A stretch of 64,000 nucleotides of DNA from Prostheceraeus crozeri (Eukaryota; Platyhelminthes; Polycladida; Euryleptidae), in assembly GCA_907163375.1 (NCBI GenBank), contig CAJQUW010001633.1, positions 418,825 to 482,824 on the forward strand, given 5' to 3'. This document shows, in pieces, positions 45,678-55,740 of this stretch. Under the pieces are notes generated by a model that was not told the origin of the DNA, did not search any database, and saw nothing but the letters and a program-made list of their open reading frames with translations. Numbering within the stretch: the first letter of the stretch is position 1; every line of letters starts with the position of its first letter. The translations under genes and the position numbers were made by a program.

Positions 45678-48600
45678 TTATTCCCACGTGTCATCATCAT
45701 TTAAATTACTCTCACAGATGATTGTTTGAAATATTTCAGCTTGAATATCTTCTCCGTTATAAGGCAACATAATTTCATTTTCATCAGGTGCTTGACGTTT
45801 AAAAATATTTATTTGACCAGAAAATTTTTTTTCTTCAGTATTATTATTTTTATCAGGAATACTAATTCCAGTCTCTAAAGATCTTTTCCATGGTTTATTA
45901 ACTGTAGTCGATAATGTTTTCCCCGAATATAATTTTAGAAAATCTTCTACTTTTACTTTATCTTGTGAATATCCTTTGAATGTTTTCTTTTCACTAAGTC
46001 TCCCTTGTTCATCTACAGTAATACAGTATTTTACTTTAGGTGCAATAAACATTGCAAAAATAATTCCACCATTTCCATAATCATTTTTCCCTTGACACAA
46101 TTCTCCTCCAACATATCCAGCAGCGTCTAATTTATTAAAGAGCTCATTGGAAATATATATTGAATCAGTATCTGTATAATGAATGTATTTTTCTTTGAAA
46201 CCATTAATTTCTAAAATAAAGTTATTCATGATTCTTCTAGAGTGAGAAAGAATGAAAGAACCTAAGTGTGATGGCATGAATGACGTCTTCCCATCTTTTA
46301 CAATATTAGTTTTGAGAAATTCATCATCTTCCATTTCTACTTTCGCTAAATATTGTTCATCATTTAATTTTTCATAATCTTTTACTTCTTGAGTGAAATT
46401 TTTTCTCAATGTATTCTCATTCCATAAATGATATTTAGTGGTTATATCTTTTTGCACAGTTTTGCCATATAGCGAATTCATCAATAATTTAATTAACTCA
46501 TCACCTACAGTATTTCCTTCTGTTTTATATCTTTTTCTCAAATTAAAAAGTTTTTCAATATAATTTCGAAATGGTGAAACTTGATATTTTTTTTCATAAA
46601 TTATACCATCAGTAATATGTAAGATTTTTCCCCCACATCTAACAATTTCTTGTATGTCTACAGAAGTTAATACATCATAACATATACCATTTCTAAACCT
46701 GATTACTTTTACATGAGAATTATTATTTTGGTTTTTAACTTTATCTTTTATAGGAACTGGTTGGAAAAACATATCATTCGGATATTGAAACACAACTGTA
46801 AATATTCCAGTTTTAGGTCTAAACGTTTGAGTATTAAATTTATATACTATTTCCCGCTCTTCTTCTTGACGAAATTTTCTAGCTGATTCAGCTTTAGGGT
46901 ATTCTGAATTTTCATCATACATAGCTGATGGATATAAAGATGTTGCATCAAAAGCCATTAGAAATTCATTTTTTTGTTCAAGTAGTTGATTTGAAATTTT
47001 CTTACAAATTTCAGTTTTATCTCCTAAATCTCGATACTGTTTCATTAAATCTATTAAATTACTTCCCGGGGACAAAGTCCCACCAGCGTAGCGACCAAGG
47101 GACAAAGTCCCCCCAGCGCAGCGACCAGGTAAATACTGTTTTAATATTGGTAACAAGATGCTACAAAATGGCGATATGTATTTTCTTATATTTGCTGAAA
47201 CTCTTCCACCTTTAACAGATTTTCTAATATAATTTCTAGCCCATAAATCTATATGAGAATGAATATTTATATTGTCATTTTGTACGCTTTTCATCCAACC
47301 GTTAAATGTTAAAGCAGAGGATGTTAAATTAGTAGTTATATCTTCACCAACTAAATCTCGCATAACATTATTATATTTGTAGATACAAAAAGCTAAAGAA
47401 AGAATATCGTTAACTAAATATGGTCTCCATTCAATTTCTTTTTCTTTATAATTTTCATGTGTTATGTCTCCAATTTCATAATTTAATTTGCACACATTCG
47501 TAGGAATTTTAAAATTCTCACACCATTTAGAAAGACTTGTTTTTACATGTTGATAACTACATTTCATTATAATAGTTTGAAGTGCTAATTTACCTGAAGG
47601 TGAATCTTTTTTCATATTGTTTTTAAATCTAAGAGATTTTTGAATATATCTACTAACACATTCAGTTGTATAAGGATTTTGTAATGAAGCAGTCAATATT
47701 CCTCTTGAAGTTTTAAGAGGCGGTTTAGATAATTTAAAATTAGCTTTTATCGGAAAATAGGAATCAAAACCTGATGAATTGTGAGCTATTAAAGTTACTC
47801 TAGAATAATTAAATTTTCCAAGAGTTTTAAAAAATTGATGGATCGGACATACATCCTCTGGGTTTCCCCCGATCGAACATTCATCATCCTCAGTTCTCGT
47901 AAATATTTTCACACAATTTTGAAGTTTATTAAATTCTAATTCAGTTAAATTATTATACTCATTAATCTGTTTTTTAAGTTTTTTAATTTCATCTTCATCT
48001 TTCGATCGTTTAATTTTAATCATATCACTTAACAAACGTGTTTCTAAATCTTTCAATCTTTGTTTCGGTAAACAACATATAAATTTATTAAAATTAATAG
48101 CTCCTACAGCATAAGGAATAGGATGAGCTGTTGAACAGTTAGGATCAGGAAAAGTTTCGAGATCCCAAATATGTGTTGAACCATAGTCAATTTTTTTCTT
48201 TGTTATGATTTTATATGGACGCGTTGTTAGATTTTCATCAATAACTGTTTTATATATGGGTTTGAAATTATTTTCAATTTCTCTAATAGCTTTTAATTTA
48301 TGAGATTTATTAATTAAACAATAGTGACCAATTGTTGAACCTGCGTGAAAATAGTTGTAATAAACATAATTATGAAACGTTTCAATTCCTCTAGGATTTA
48401 AATGACGATTGGCAGGACTATAATATTGAACACATTCTCCAAAATATTTATTGAATTGAGAAAATTTGCAGTTTGACATTACTCCTGTTCTAGATGTGGC
48501 TTTCTCTTTATATAAAAAATTATTAAACATTTCTTTCATCATTTCTCCTTGTTCTTCATTAAAACCTCGTAAAACTTTATAACATTTAATAAAACAAAAA

Positions 48601-49211
48601 TCTTCAGAAGGAATATAACAATATTCACCGAAATATTCTTTGATTCTATATTTCATATTAATCCCTGCCCCTCTATGCGATCTTTGTACTAACTTCATTC
48701 CAAAATCTTCATATTTAATATTACCTGTAAAAATCCATTCGTTAGCATCGGATTTCTCATCCAGATTCGAAAACCATGTTTCAAATGATTTTTTATTATA
48801 AAAGGTTACGTAAAAATTTTGAATTATATTTTCCTGATCTTTAACAACTTTTCCAAGTAAATTAATAATTTTACCATTTGCTAAAAGTTTCCGCATATCA
48901 TTTACTACATTAATAAAAGATACATTTTCATATTTAATTTCATTTGGATTAAATAAATTACATAAATCATCACCAAGTTCATCCTTAATTCTATCATCAA
49001 AAAAGATATCAGTAATAGGAGTTTCAAATATTTCTTTTGTTCCACTTTTCTGTTTTTTAGTATTACGTCTAATACTACGCCTAGTACGTTTCTGTTTTTT
49101 AATACGTTTACTACGTTTACTATGTTTAATTTGCGCATCAAACTCAGCAGTTTGTTTCTTGATTAATTCATCAATCCTAGACGTTTGTCCGAGAGACATT
49201 TCACGATTCAT
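45678..49211 (-). CDS. polB: Protein-primed family B DNA polymerase (element B)
   Basis: The 1177-residue polymerase has all its main motifs in order. The N-terminal region is basic (about 30-58). The 3'-5' exonuclease has Exo I DLET at about 350, Exo II HNSSGFD at about 477 and Exo III YLVND at about 598. The polymerase has motif A DATSLYPSAM at about 754, motif B LLMNSLYGK at about 909, motif C YTDTDS at about 1012, and a following KTFKGYSQ. This is the Polinton replicative enzyme, expected to start synthesis from a protein primer at the TIRs. A GC-rich in-frame insert of two 30-bp units encodes GRCAGGTLSL/GRYAGGTLSP at about 695-715, between Exo III and motif A. The gene looks whole. Confidence 0.95.
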   Translation of the reverse strand: MNREMSLGQTSRIDELIKKQTAEFDAQIKHSKRSKRIKKQKRTRRSIRRNTKKQKSGTKEIFETPITDIFFDDRIKDELGDDLCNLFNPNEIKYENVSFINVVNDMRKLLANGKIINLLGKVVKDQENIIQNFYVTFYNKKSFETWFSNLDEKSDANEWIFTGNIKYEDFGMKLVQRSHRGAGINMKYRIKEYFGEYCYIPSEDFCFIKCYKVLRGFNEEQGEMMKEMFNNFLYKEKATSRTGVMSNCKFSQFNKYFGECVQYYSPANRHLNPRGIETFHNYVYYNYFHAGSTIGHYCLINKSHKLKAIREIENNFKPIYKTVIDENLTTRPYKIITKKKIDYGSTHIWDLETFPDPNCSTAHPIPYAVGAINFNKFICCLPKQRLKDLETRLLSDMIKIKRSKDEDEIKKLKKQINEYNNLTELEFNKLQNCVKIFTRTEDDECSIGGNPEDVCPIHQFFKTLGKFNYSRVTLIAHNSSGFDSYFPIKANFKLSKPPLKTSRGILTASLQNPYTTECVSRYIQKSLRFKNNMKKDSPSGKLALQTIIMKCSYQHVKTSLSKWCENFKIPTNVCKLNYEIGDITHENYKEKEIEWRPYLVNDILSLAFCIYKYNNVMRDLVGEDITTNLTSSALTFNGWMKSVQNDNINIHSHIDLWARNYIRKSVKGGRVSANIRKYISPFCSILLPILKQYLPGRCAGGTLSLGRYAGGTLSPGSNLIDLMKQYRDLGDKTEICKKISNQLLEQKNEFLMAFDATSLYPSAMYDENSEYPKAESARKFRQEEEREIVYKFNTQTFRPKTGIFTVVFQYPNDMFFQPVPIKDKVKNQNNNSHVKVIRFRNGICYDVLTSVDIQEIVRCGGKILHITDGIIYEKKYQVSPFRNYIEKLFNLRKRYKTEGNTVGDELIKLLMNSLYGKTVQKDITTKYHLWNENTLRKNFTQEVKDYEKLNDEQYLAKVEMEDDEFLKTNIVKDGKTSFMPSHLGSFILSHSRRIMNNFILEINGFKEKYIHYTDTDSIYISNELFNKLDAAGYVGGELCQGKNDYGNGGIIFAMFIAPKVKYCITVDEQGRLSEKKTFKGYSQDKVKVEDFLKLYSGKTLSTTVNKPWKRSLETGISIPDKNNNTEEKKFSGQINIFKRQAPDENEIMLPYNGEDIQAEIFQTIICESNLNDDDTWE
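47069..47128. repeat. Two 30-bp GC-rich palindromic units inserted in frame in PolB
   Basis: Each unit contains GGGACAAAGTCCC (a perfect palindrome with a three-base loop) followed by CAGCG(T/C)AGCGACC. The 60 bp stand out from the AT-rich gene by composition. They keep the reading frame because the unit is a multiple of three. Confidence 0.88.
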
Positions 49212-49236
49212 ATTTTTTAAAAGAAAAAATGAATTT

Positions 49237-49566
49237 TTACATAGAACCTCGGTTCCGTTTTTGCATATACACAGGAATATGTAATTGATGTAATGTTTCT
49301 AATTCATGTGCTGTTAAATGTTCTTTCTTAACCAACCACCATAAATTATTATACGCCAAAAATACTCGGAAACTTCTTAAACAAAGTGGAAAGTCTTTTG
49401 TTTTAACACACGGTTTAATACCATGTTTTGTTTTATAATCTGTAACGAGCGCTACGTATTTATGATGATAATAAAATCTAACTTCTTTCTTCGAATTTAC
49501 AGGATTTGTAGGATGATGATAATCTTTTAAGACTGGTACATGCTCTATCTTATAATCATTCAACAT
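49237..49566 (-). CDS. Small Polinton protein of unknown function (element B)
   Basis: Counterpart of the gene at 682-987 in element A. I place the start at MLNDYKIEH because that Met is shared with A; an in-frame extension upstream to 49590 lies in poly-A/T sequence and is unlikely. The protein runs about 109 residues, with a C-terminal tail (KRNRGSM) slightly longer than in A. It begins a few bases after the PolB start on the same strand. No family is recognised. Conservation of the frame in two copies, in the same slot between polymerase and ATPase, is the main support that it is a gene. Confidence 0.7.
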   Translation of the reverse strand: MLNDYKIEHVPVLKDYHHPTNPVNSKKEVRFYYHHKYVALVTDYKTKHGIKPCVKTKDFPLCLRSFRVFLAYNNLWWLVKKEHLTAHELETLHQLHIPVYMQKRNRGSM

Positions 49567-49642
49567 ATTTTTTTTTATTTTTATTAACAAAAAATTTATG
49601 AGAAAAAATTATTCGGTCACTCCGTTCGGTCACTCCGTTCGA

Positions 49643-50410
49643 TCACTCCTCGAAAATATTTTCTATAACTCTTTCATGAATTTTTTTATCAATATTAATT
49701 GTAATGAAGCCATAATCTTTTGACCAAGCATTGTTACACGATTGTTTAAATTCATCTTTATTTCTTACACATAAATCTCTTAACAAATCACTTAAGTTTC
49801 TTGCATTTATTTCAAATAGTATAAATATATTTGCATTCTTTCTAATAACACTTCCATCTAATGAATACATACTTTGTGTTAAATAAAAAACACTACAGTT
49901 ATTACGTCTACCTCTTGTGAAATAATTTCTCTGAACTGACTGATTTCTGTCATTAACACAATCATCAAAAATTACACAATGTTTCATTGTTTTATCTAGT
50001 TTACTAGGATCTTGCATATTACCACTATCATCTATTAATTGTATCTTTATATGGTTATTTTTATTAGATTCTACTAACTGATTATTTTTTGTTGCTTCTT
50101 CACACCACGAACTTATTTCTTCTTCATCTTCAGATTTTTCATATTCTTTGAATAATGAAGCAATTGCTGTTTTTTTAAGATTATTTTCAAATCCATATTT
50201 TAAAAATTGATAGACGGGTTGTTCTGCCGTTGTTGTATAAATTATAAGATTGTCATAATCCAAAAAATTTGGAGTCGTTAAAATTTTAAATAATAGATAC
50301 GTTTTACCACAACCTGATCTTCCGCAAATAACTGACAAAACTTTATTAGATAAATTTGGATGATGATTAAATTTGAGTTTTTTTTTATTAAATGGAGGTA
50401 GTTCACTCAT
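49643..50410 (-). CDS. A32/FtsK-HerA-type genome-packaging ATPase (element B)
   Basis: The product has 255 residues and looks whole. Walker A is GRSGCGKT (30-37), Walker B is HCVIFDD (144-150), and the family block FTRGRRNN..YLTQS lies at about 164-180. It should couple ATP hydrolysis to DNA entry into capsids made of the capsid and penton proteins encoded in the same element. It closely matches the A copy and, in its first part, the remnant at 53600-53752. Short repeats of CGGTCACTCCGTT lie just past the stop codon, in the same place as the doubled segment in A. Confidence 0.92.
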   Translation of the reverse strand: MSELPPFNKKKLKFNHHPNLSNKVLSVICGRSGCGKTYLLFKILTTPNFLDYDNLIIYTTTAEQPVYQFLKYGFENNLKKTAIASLFKEYEKSEDEEEISSWCEEATKNNQLVESNKNNHIKIQLIDDSGNMQDPSKLDKTMKHCVIFDDCVNDRNQSVQRNYFTRGRRNNCSVFYLTQSMYSLDGSVIRKNANIFILFEINARNLSDLLRDLCVRNKDEFKQSCNNAWSKDYGFITINIDKKIHERVIENIFEE

Positions 50411-50496
50411 TTTTTAATAAAAAAATTTATTTTTATTTTATTTTTAAAGAAGAAGAAGAAGAAGAAAATTAAACTTCTCTAGCTTCACGTGGCAGT

Positions 50497-51285
50497 TTAT
50501 ACCTCCCGAACCAAAAGATCTATCATAATCTCTTCACCTCCAAAATTTATTTCTTGTCCTTTCTCATCAGTGATTCTAATGTTAATACTGTTAATAGTTT
50601 TTCTTGTAATAGGGAAATATATTAATGTTTGTGGAATTACATTTAATCTATAACCAATGGGTACAGTAAAAGCTGGAAAACTGAATATTAAATTTGATAA
50701 TTTACCATTTATATATCCTCCTTCAATAATGTCACAATGTACAACAATTGAATTTATTTCAGTTATTTTTGGAATCTTCTCACTTAAATGATAACCTTGA
50801 CTATAGGTTTGTTTATTAAATCCTAATAGCTTTGACAATGATCTATCATGATTAAAATCAACTTGATGATTTTCGTCTAAAGTAAGAGAAAATTTATTAA
50901 CTGCCGGTTCAACTGCAAAATGTAATTGTTTCTTATCTTTAAATGATATACCTAAATGTCTCTTAATTTCATTTGATATTGTTTCAACTTCGTAAGAACC
51001 AGGAAGAAAAGTTAATATTTTCCACGTTTTGCCTTTATCAGTAGAATATATAAATTGATCATTCACATCTTTTATAACATTTTGAATAGTGTTAAATGTA
51101 GAGAAACTAGTCAATGCAATTTGATAATTTTTATTTTGTTCCAAATGTAGAATGGGTTATAAATTACAAGTGTGTGATGAAGTAGTTGTTATAATTTTTA
51201 ATGTCGTACTAAATTTTGATGAACCCAAAATCTCTGTTAGATTTTCTAAATGATTATTAATTTTGTCTAAATCTGCTGAACACAT
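50497..51285 (-). pseudogene. Penton-like minor capsid protein (element B)
   Basis: Counterpart of the whole 262-residue gene at 1925-2713. It has the same beta-rich pattern (YQIALTSFSTFNTI, GYRLNVIPQTLIYFP) and the same place between the ATPase and the coiled-coil gene. The copy shows about one break. Elsewhere it differs from A by scattered single-residue changes, which fits a young relative. In the family this protein is taken to form the capsid vertices. Confidence 0.75.
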
Positions 51286-51370
51286 TTTTAAACTTAAAAA
51301 ATTAAATAAATATTTTTTTATGAAATATTTTTTTTATAAAAAATTAAAAACAACAACATATTTCAGCTAC

Positions 51371-51402
51371 GGGCGAAGCCCTGGAGGACATCAGAGATGT
51401 CC
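51371..51402. repeat. Inserted GC-rich double hairpin
   Basis: GGGCGAAGCCC (51371-51381) and GGACATCAGAGATGTCC (51386-51402) are two palindromes in a row. Element A lacks the segment at the same site. A close relative occurs at 57023-57055 in element D, so this looks like a mobile short palindromic element. Confidence 0.8.
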
Positions 51403-52213
51403 GGTTATACTTTTATAATCCTCTTCATTTAGAATCTTCTTTTCTAACAGTCTTTTCAATATAGCATGAATTTCATTGAAACTAGAATTATGTCCTTCTT
51501 TTATTGCAGATATTAAAATATTTAATCTATTTAGTAATTCTTGTGGATCATCTGGTAAAAATACAGTTGTTTCAGTTTTCTGTTTTTCAGATAAACCTTT
51601 CCCTACTTTAACTCCCGTTGATAATAAATTTTCTAATTGTTTATAACGTCTAAGAGATTTTACTGCACCAACTCTGCCTAACATAGCTTTATATTTTATG
51701 AGATCTTCTACAGCATAATTATTTAAATCTGCTCCTCTTAAAAGATTAACAAAATTTCTATCTAAATTAAAAGGAGATTTATCTGGTGAAAAAATTATAC
51801 CTCGAAAAGGTTGTGGAAATATTTCTTTTTGTCCGAGATAAAATCTAGGTATTGTTTTTCCATCTATAAATGAAATAGAATGTTCAAATTGCATAGATTT
51901 TGGTAATTTCTTATTAATGTTTGATTCTAGTAATCCATAGTCATCTAATATAGTTTTTGTGCTCTGGATCTGTTATATCAATTTGTTTATCATTATTTGT
52001 ACTTTCTTTTTCAAGAGTTTTAAATGGTTTCATAGTTTTCTCAAAATCAGTTTTTACTTGCTCGGTTTGCTGCATTTTTTCAAACATATCAGATTGAATA
52101 CCAGCTTTTATCATTCTATGCTGAAGATGATTTTCTTTCATAATATTTCTTTGTTTTATTAACTCTTCTAATTGTTTTATTCTTTTAAAATTATCAGCTC
52201 TAATTTTATCCAT
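51391..52213 (-). pseudogene. Coiled-coil Polinton virion-associated protein (element B)
   Basis: Counterpart of 2791-3618, with the same N-terminal coiled coil and conserved C-terminal domain (FYLGQKE, SPDKSPFNL, DLIKYKAML). The copy shows about one break. In addition, a GC-rich hairpin element (51371-51402) is inserted at its C-terminal end, which element A lacks, so the last residues differ from those of A. Function unknown; it is transcribed in the same direction as the penton and ATPase genes. Confidence 0.7.
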
Positions 52214-52334
52214 TTTTAAAATATAATATTTGAATTTTGTGGTAACATTGGAATACAGCAAAAACATTTTACTGAACAAATTATTTTTTTATTGCTTTGT
52301 TGTTTGACATCTTTTCGTTTAAAGTTTTCTCGTT

Positions 52335-53042
52335 TTAAGTTTTGTTTAATAAAGTTTTGTTTAATAAAGTTTTGCTTAAATTTTCGCTTAAAGTTTTTAA
52401 CTCTTCTAAAAAAATTTTATCATTTTCTTCATTAGAAATTTTACCATCACTAGAAATTTTGCCATCCTGTCTATTCTTATCATCAACTTTTTCGGACTGT
52501 AATTGAAAGGTTTGATTTACTTCATTAGCTATTTGATCAAATTTTTCAATCTCATCTAACGTAATAACATTATCATCACATACTCTTTGAAAGTAGTAAT
52601 GTAGTTTATCATAGACTTCTTTAATATGTAAATGCTTAGTTTTTAATGATTTTCGTTTCTTAGTTATTAAAGATTTATCTAACATTGTAACAAGTGAAGT
52701 TGCAAAAACACCCGTACCTGTTAAAGCTGTAGCAACTACTGGAATTACTAAAACACCTGAAGATATAACAATTGTTAAAGCACCTAAACTTATTGTTAAG
52801 AATATGCCAATTCCTTGTGTTACATTCTTAACTTTAGTCCATCTCTTTCTTAATTTTTTATAATGCTCTAATCTTAATAATAATTGAGATTCTTTATCTT
52901 TCATATAGCGTACTCTATCTTTGTGTTTTTCTTTGTTCATTTTTTCTATGTTCATTTTTTCAATGTCCATTAAAGTAGAACTACGTTCATATGATAACGA
53001 AGGATATATTCTTGCGGTTTCTTCCACTTTTGTTTCATCCAC
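52335..53042 (-). CDS. Membrane-hairpin protein with coiled coil (element B)
   Basis: Counterpart of 3740-4453. The same long hydrophobic hairpin (GIFLTISLGALTIVISSGV followed by VIPVVATALTGTGVFAT) follows a charged helix, with a repeated LLNKT end. It has an additional KMNIEKMNKEK repeat near the N-terminus and fewer DGK units in the tail than A, so short repeats in this gene change quickly. The 5' end differs from that of A and its start is uncertain; the frame given begins at a non-ATG codon. It is the last gene before the right TIR. A role as a virion membrane protein is inferred. Confidence 0.6.
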   Translation of the reverse strand: MDETKVEETARIYPSLSYERSSTLMDIEKMNIEKMNKEKHKDRVRYMKDKESQLLLRLEHYKKLRKRWTKVKNVTQGIGIFLTISLGALTIVISSGVLVIPVVATALTGTGVFATSLVTMLDKSLITKKRKSLKTKHLHIKEVYDKLHYYFQRVCDDNVITLDEIEKFDQIANEVNQTFQLQSEKVDDKNRQDGKISSDGKISNEENDKIFLEELKTLSENLSKTLLNKTLLNKT

Positions 53043-53064
53043 TTTTGTTTCTTCATTTTTAAAG

Positions 53065-53599
53065 AAATATTTTTAGTCACATGATATATTTTGAAAACCT
53101 GAAAGATGGATAAAATTCATGAATTTGAAAATCTTAACTTTTATGATTTTCGGTGTCCGGTTTACATGACCTGGAACGGTCATGATTTTGGGAGTAAAAA
53201 TTGTAATTCTCAAATTTGAGATTCTCAACTTTTATGATTTTTTCGGTGTCCTGGAACGGTCATGATTTGAGAAATGAAAAATGTCATAATCACAAATTTG
53301 AGATTCTTAGCTTTTATGATTTTCGGTGTCCTGGAACGGTCATGATTTAAGCGAGAAAATTGTAATTCTCAAATTTGAGATTTTGAAAAATTTGAAAAAT
53401 TGGGTATTTTTAAAAACGTCATAAATTTTCGCCCTTCGGCCTTCGGCCACGTGAAATTTGAAGTCTACCTAAATTTTTGAAATTTTTGAAATTTTGATTT
53501 TTGAAAAAAACCCGCAAAAGTGTGACATCCGGCGCAAGCGAGGAAAAGCGAAGCAAAGCGAAGCGAAGCGTCGCGCCGGATGTCACACTATATACTACT
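53065..53599. repeat. Right terminal inverted repeat of Polinton B
   Basis: Matches the left TIR in inverted orientation and the TIR of A directly. It contains three subrepeats with GGTGTCC...GGAACGGTCATG, the CGGCCTTCGGCCACGTG segment and the terminal hairpin. The element ends at ...CTATATACTACT (53599). Confidence 0.93.
53524..53584. repeat. Terminal hairpin with GCGAA-type loop, right end of B
   Basis: Arms GACATCCGGCGC (53524-53535) and GCGCCGGATGTC (53573-53584). The loop repeats differ in number and order from those of A and of the left end of B. Confidence 0.9.
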
Positions 53600-53752
53600 A
53601 ACTTGGTGTCGTTTTACTAAAAATTTAAATAATAGATATGTGTTTTTTCCACCACTCCTGATCTTCACAAATAACTGACAAAACTTTTATTAATAAATTT
53701 GATGATGATTAAATTTGAGTTTTTTTTATTTAATGGTAGTACTTCACTCATT
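53600..53752 (-). pseudogene. Packaging ATPase remnant (element C)
   Basis: Matches the 5' part of the ATPase genes of A and B (compare 50265-50410). Only this part is present because the rest is replaced by element B and the array. Several breaks. Confidence 0.8.
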
Positions 53753-53804
53753 TTTTTAATAAAAAAATTTTATTTTTATTTTAAAAGATAGAAGAAGAAA
53801 ATTA

Positions 53805-54664
53805 AACTTCTCTAGCTTCACGTGGAGTTTAATACCATCCCGAACCAAAAGATCTATCATAATCTCTTCACCTCCAAAAATTATTTCTTGTCCTTTCTCA
53901 TCAGTGATTCTAATGCCAATGTTGTTAATCAGTATTTTCTCGTAATAGGGAAATATATTAAATGTTTGGGGAAATCACATTTTATCTATAACCAATGGGT
54001 ACAGTAAAAAGCTGGATAAACTGAATATTAGATTTGATAATTTACCATTTATATATCCTTCTTCAATAATGTCACAATGTACAAACAATTGAATTTACAT
54101 TTGTTATTTTTTGGAATCTTCTCACCTAATAATAACCAATTTGACTATAGATTTGTTTATTAAATCCTAATAGCTTTGACAATGATCTATCATGATTAAA
54201 GCATCAACTTGATGATTTTCGTCTAAAGTAAAGAGAAAATTTGTTAAATGCCGGTTCAATCTGCAAAATGTAATTGTTTCTTATCTTTAAATGGTATACC
54301 TAAATGTCTCTTAATTTTACTTTGATATTGATTTCAACTTCGTAAGACACCAGGAAGAAAAGTTAGTATTTTCCATGTTTTAACCTTTATCAGTAGAATA
54401 TCTAAATTGATCATTCACACCCTTTGATAACGTTTTGAATAGTGTTAAATGTGAGAAACTAGTCCAATGCAATTTGATATTTTTATTTTGTCTCCAAATG
54501 CAGAATGGGTTCTAAATAAGACAAGTGTGTGATGAAGTAGTTGTTATAATTTTTAACGTCGTACTAAATTTTGATGAACCCAAAATCTCTATTAGATTTT
54601 TCTAAATGATTATTAATTTTGTCAAAATCTACTGGTATTGGATCAATATTTTCTCGAAGACATT
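53805..54664 (-). pseudogene. Penton-like capsid gene remnant (element C)
   Basis: Alignable by eye over its length to 1925-2713 and 50497-51285 (for example CCAAAAGATCTATCATAATC and CCTAATAGCTTTGACAATGA). Many breaks. Confidence 0.85.
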
Positions 54665-54784
54665 TTTAAACTAAAAAAATTAAACAGATATCTATTTATG
54701 AAATATTTTTTTTATAAAAAAAAATCAGTAAAGATAAAAATCGTAGATAAAAAAATCATCAAGATAAAAATTAAAAACAACAAC

Positions 54785-55618
54785 ATATTTCAGCTACACT
54801 TTTATAATCCGATCTTCATTTAGCTGATCATCATTTCTAACAGTCTTTTCAATGTAGCATGAATTTCATTGAAACTAGAATTATGTCCTTCTTTTGTTGC
54901 AGATATTAAAATATTTAATCTAATTTAGTAATTCTTGTGGATCATCTCGGTAAAAATACAGTTGTTTCTGTTTTAAAACCTTCCCATACTTAATTCTCGT
55001 TGATATTAAATTTGTAATTGAGTTTTATAAACGTCTTAGAGATTTTACTGCACCAACGTCTATCTAACATAGCTTGTATATTTTTATGAGACACTTCTAA
55101 AGCATAATTTTTTAAATTCTGCTCCTCTTAAAAGATCAACAAAATTTCTATCTAAATTAAAAGCATATTTGTCTGTGTGAAAAAATTAAACCATCGAAGA
55201 AAGGTTGTGGAAATATTTCTTTTTGTCCGAGATAAAATCTAGGTATTGTTTTTCCATCTATTAAATGAAATAGAATGTTCAAATTGCATAGATTTTGGTA
55301 ATCTTCTTATTAATGTTTGATTTTAATAATCCATAGTCATCTTAATATAGTTGTGTGCTTTGGATCTGTTATATTAATTTGTTTATCATTATTTACAAGT
55401 TCTTTTTCAAGAGTTTTTAAATGGTTCGACAGTTTTTTTCATAATAAGTTTTTAATTGCTCGGTTTGTTGCATTTTTTCAAACATATCAGATTGAATACC
55501 AGCTTTTTCATTCTATGTTGAAGATGATTTTCTTGTCATAATATTTCCTCTTTCTTTTGTTAATTCGTCTAATGTTTTATTCTTTTGTGAAAGTATCAGC
55601 TCTAATTTTAGATCCATT
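54785..55618 (-). pseudogene. Coiled-coil protein gene remnant (element C)
   Basis: Alignable by eye to 2791-3618 (for example TTTTTGTCCGAGATAAAATC and CAAACATATCAGATTGAATA). Many breaks. Confidence 0.85.
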
Positions 55619-55619
55619 T

Positions 55620-55740
55620 TTATATTATATTTTTATATTAATATTTTTATATTATATTTTTTATATTATATCATATTTTTATATTATATTTTTATAATAT
55701 TTTATTTTTTTATTTTATATAACTATATATATGAAATTTG
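55620..55740. repeat. AT simple repeat at the border of elements C and D
   Basis: Runs of TTTTTATATTATAT separate the last recognisable C sequence from the PolB remnant of D. No gene. Confidence 0.8.

Larger units (their letters stand above)
35636..53599. mobile_element. Polinton/Maverick element B, nearly complete, 17.96 kb
   Basis: The element has TIRs of about 560 bp (35636-36197) and 535 bp (53065-53599). Between them lie all core Polinton parts: protease, integrase, double-jelly-roll major capsid protein, penton-like protein, packaging ATPase and protein-primed PolB. It also has several virion-type accessory genes. Termini are AGTAGTATATAG and CTATATACTACT. It looks nearly whole with a handful of breaks, and is young by its closeness to A. 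The left flank is the 712-bp array and the right flank is the ATPase remnant of element C. No 6-bp target-site duplication of the kind Polintons make is visible. Confidence 0.95.
53600..55619 (-). mobile_element. Decayed Polinton fragment, element C
   Basis: The same gene block as in A and B (start of the ATPase, penton-like, coiled-coil), in the same order and strand, but with many breaks, so clearly older. It begins inside the ATPase gene exactly at the right terminus of B. It stops after the coiled-coil gene: neither the membrane-hairpin gene nor a TIR follows. Open frames in this stretch are short and not believable as genes. Confidence 0.88.

Noticed and set aside
35624-53611. Possible 6-bp target-site duplication of element B
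   Set aside because: Every choice of terminus gives different hexamers on the two sides (for example TAGAGG or GAGGAG against AACTTG or CTAACT).
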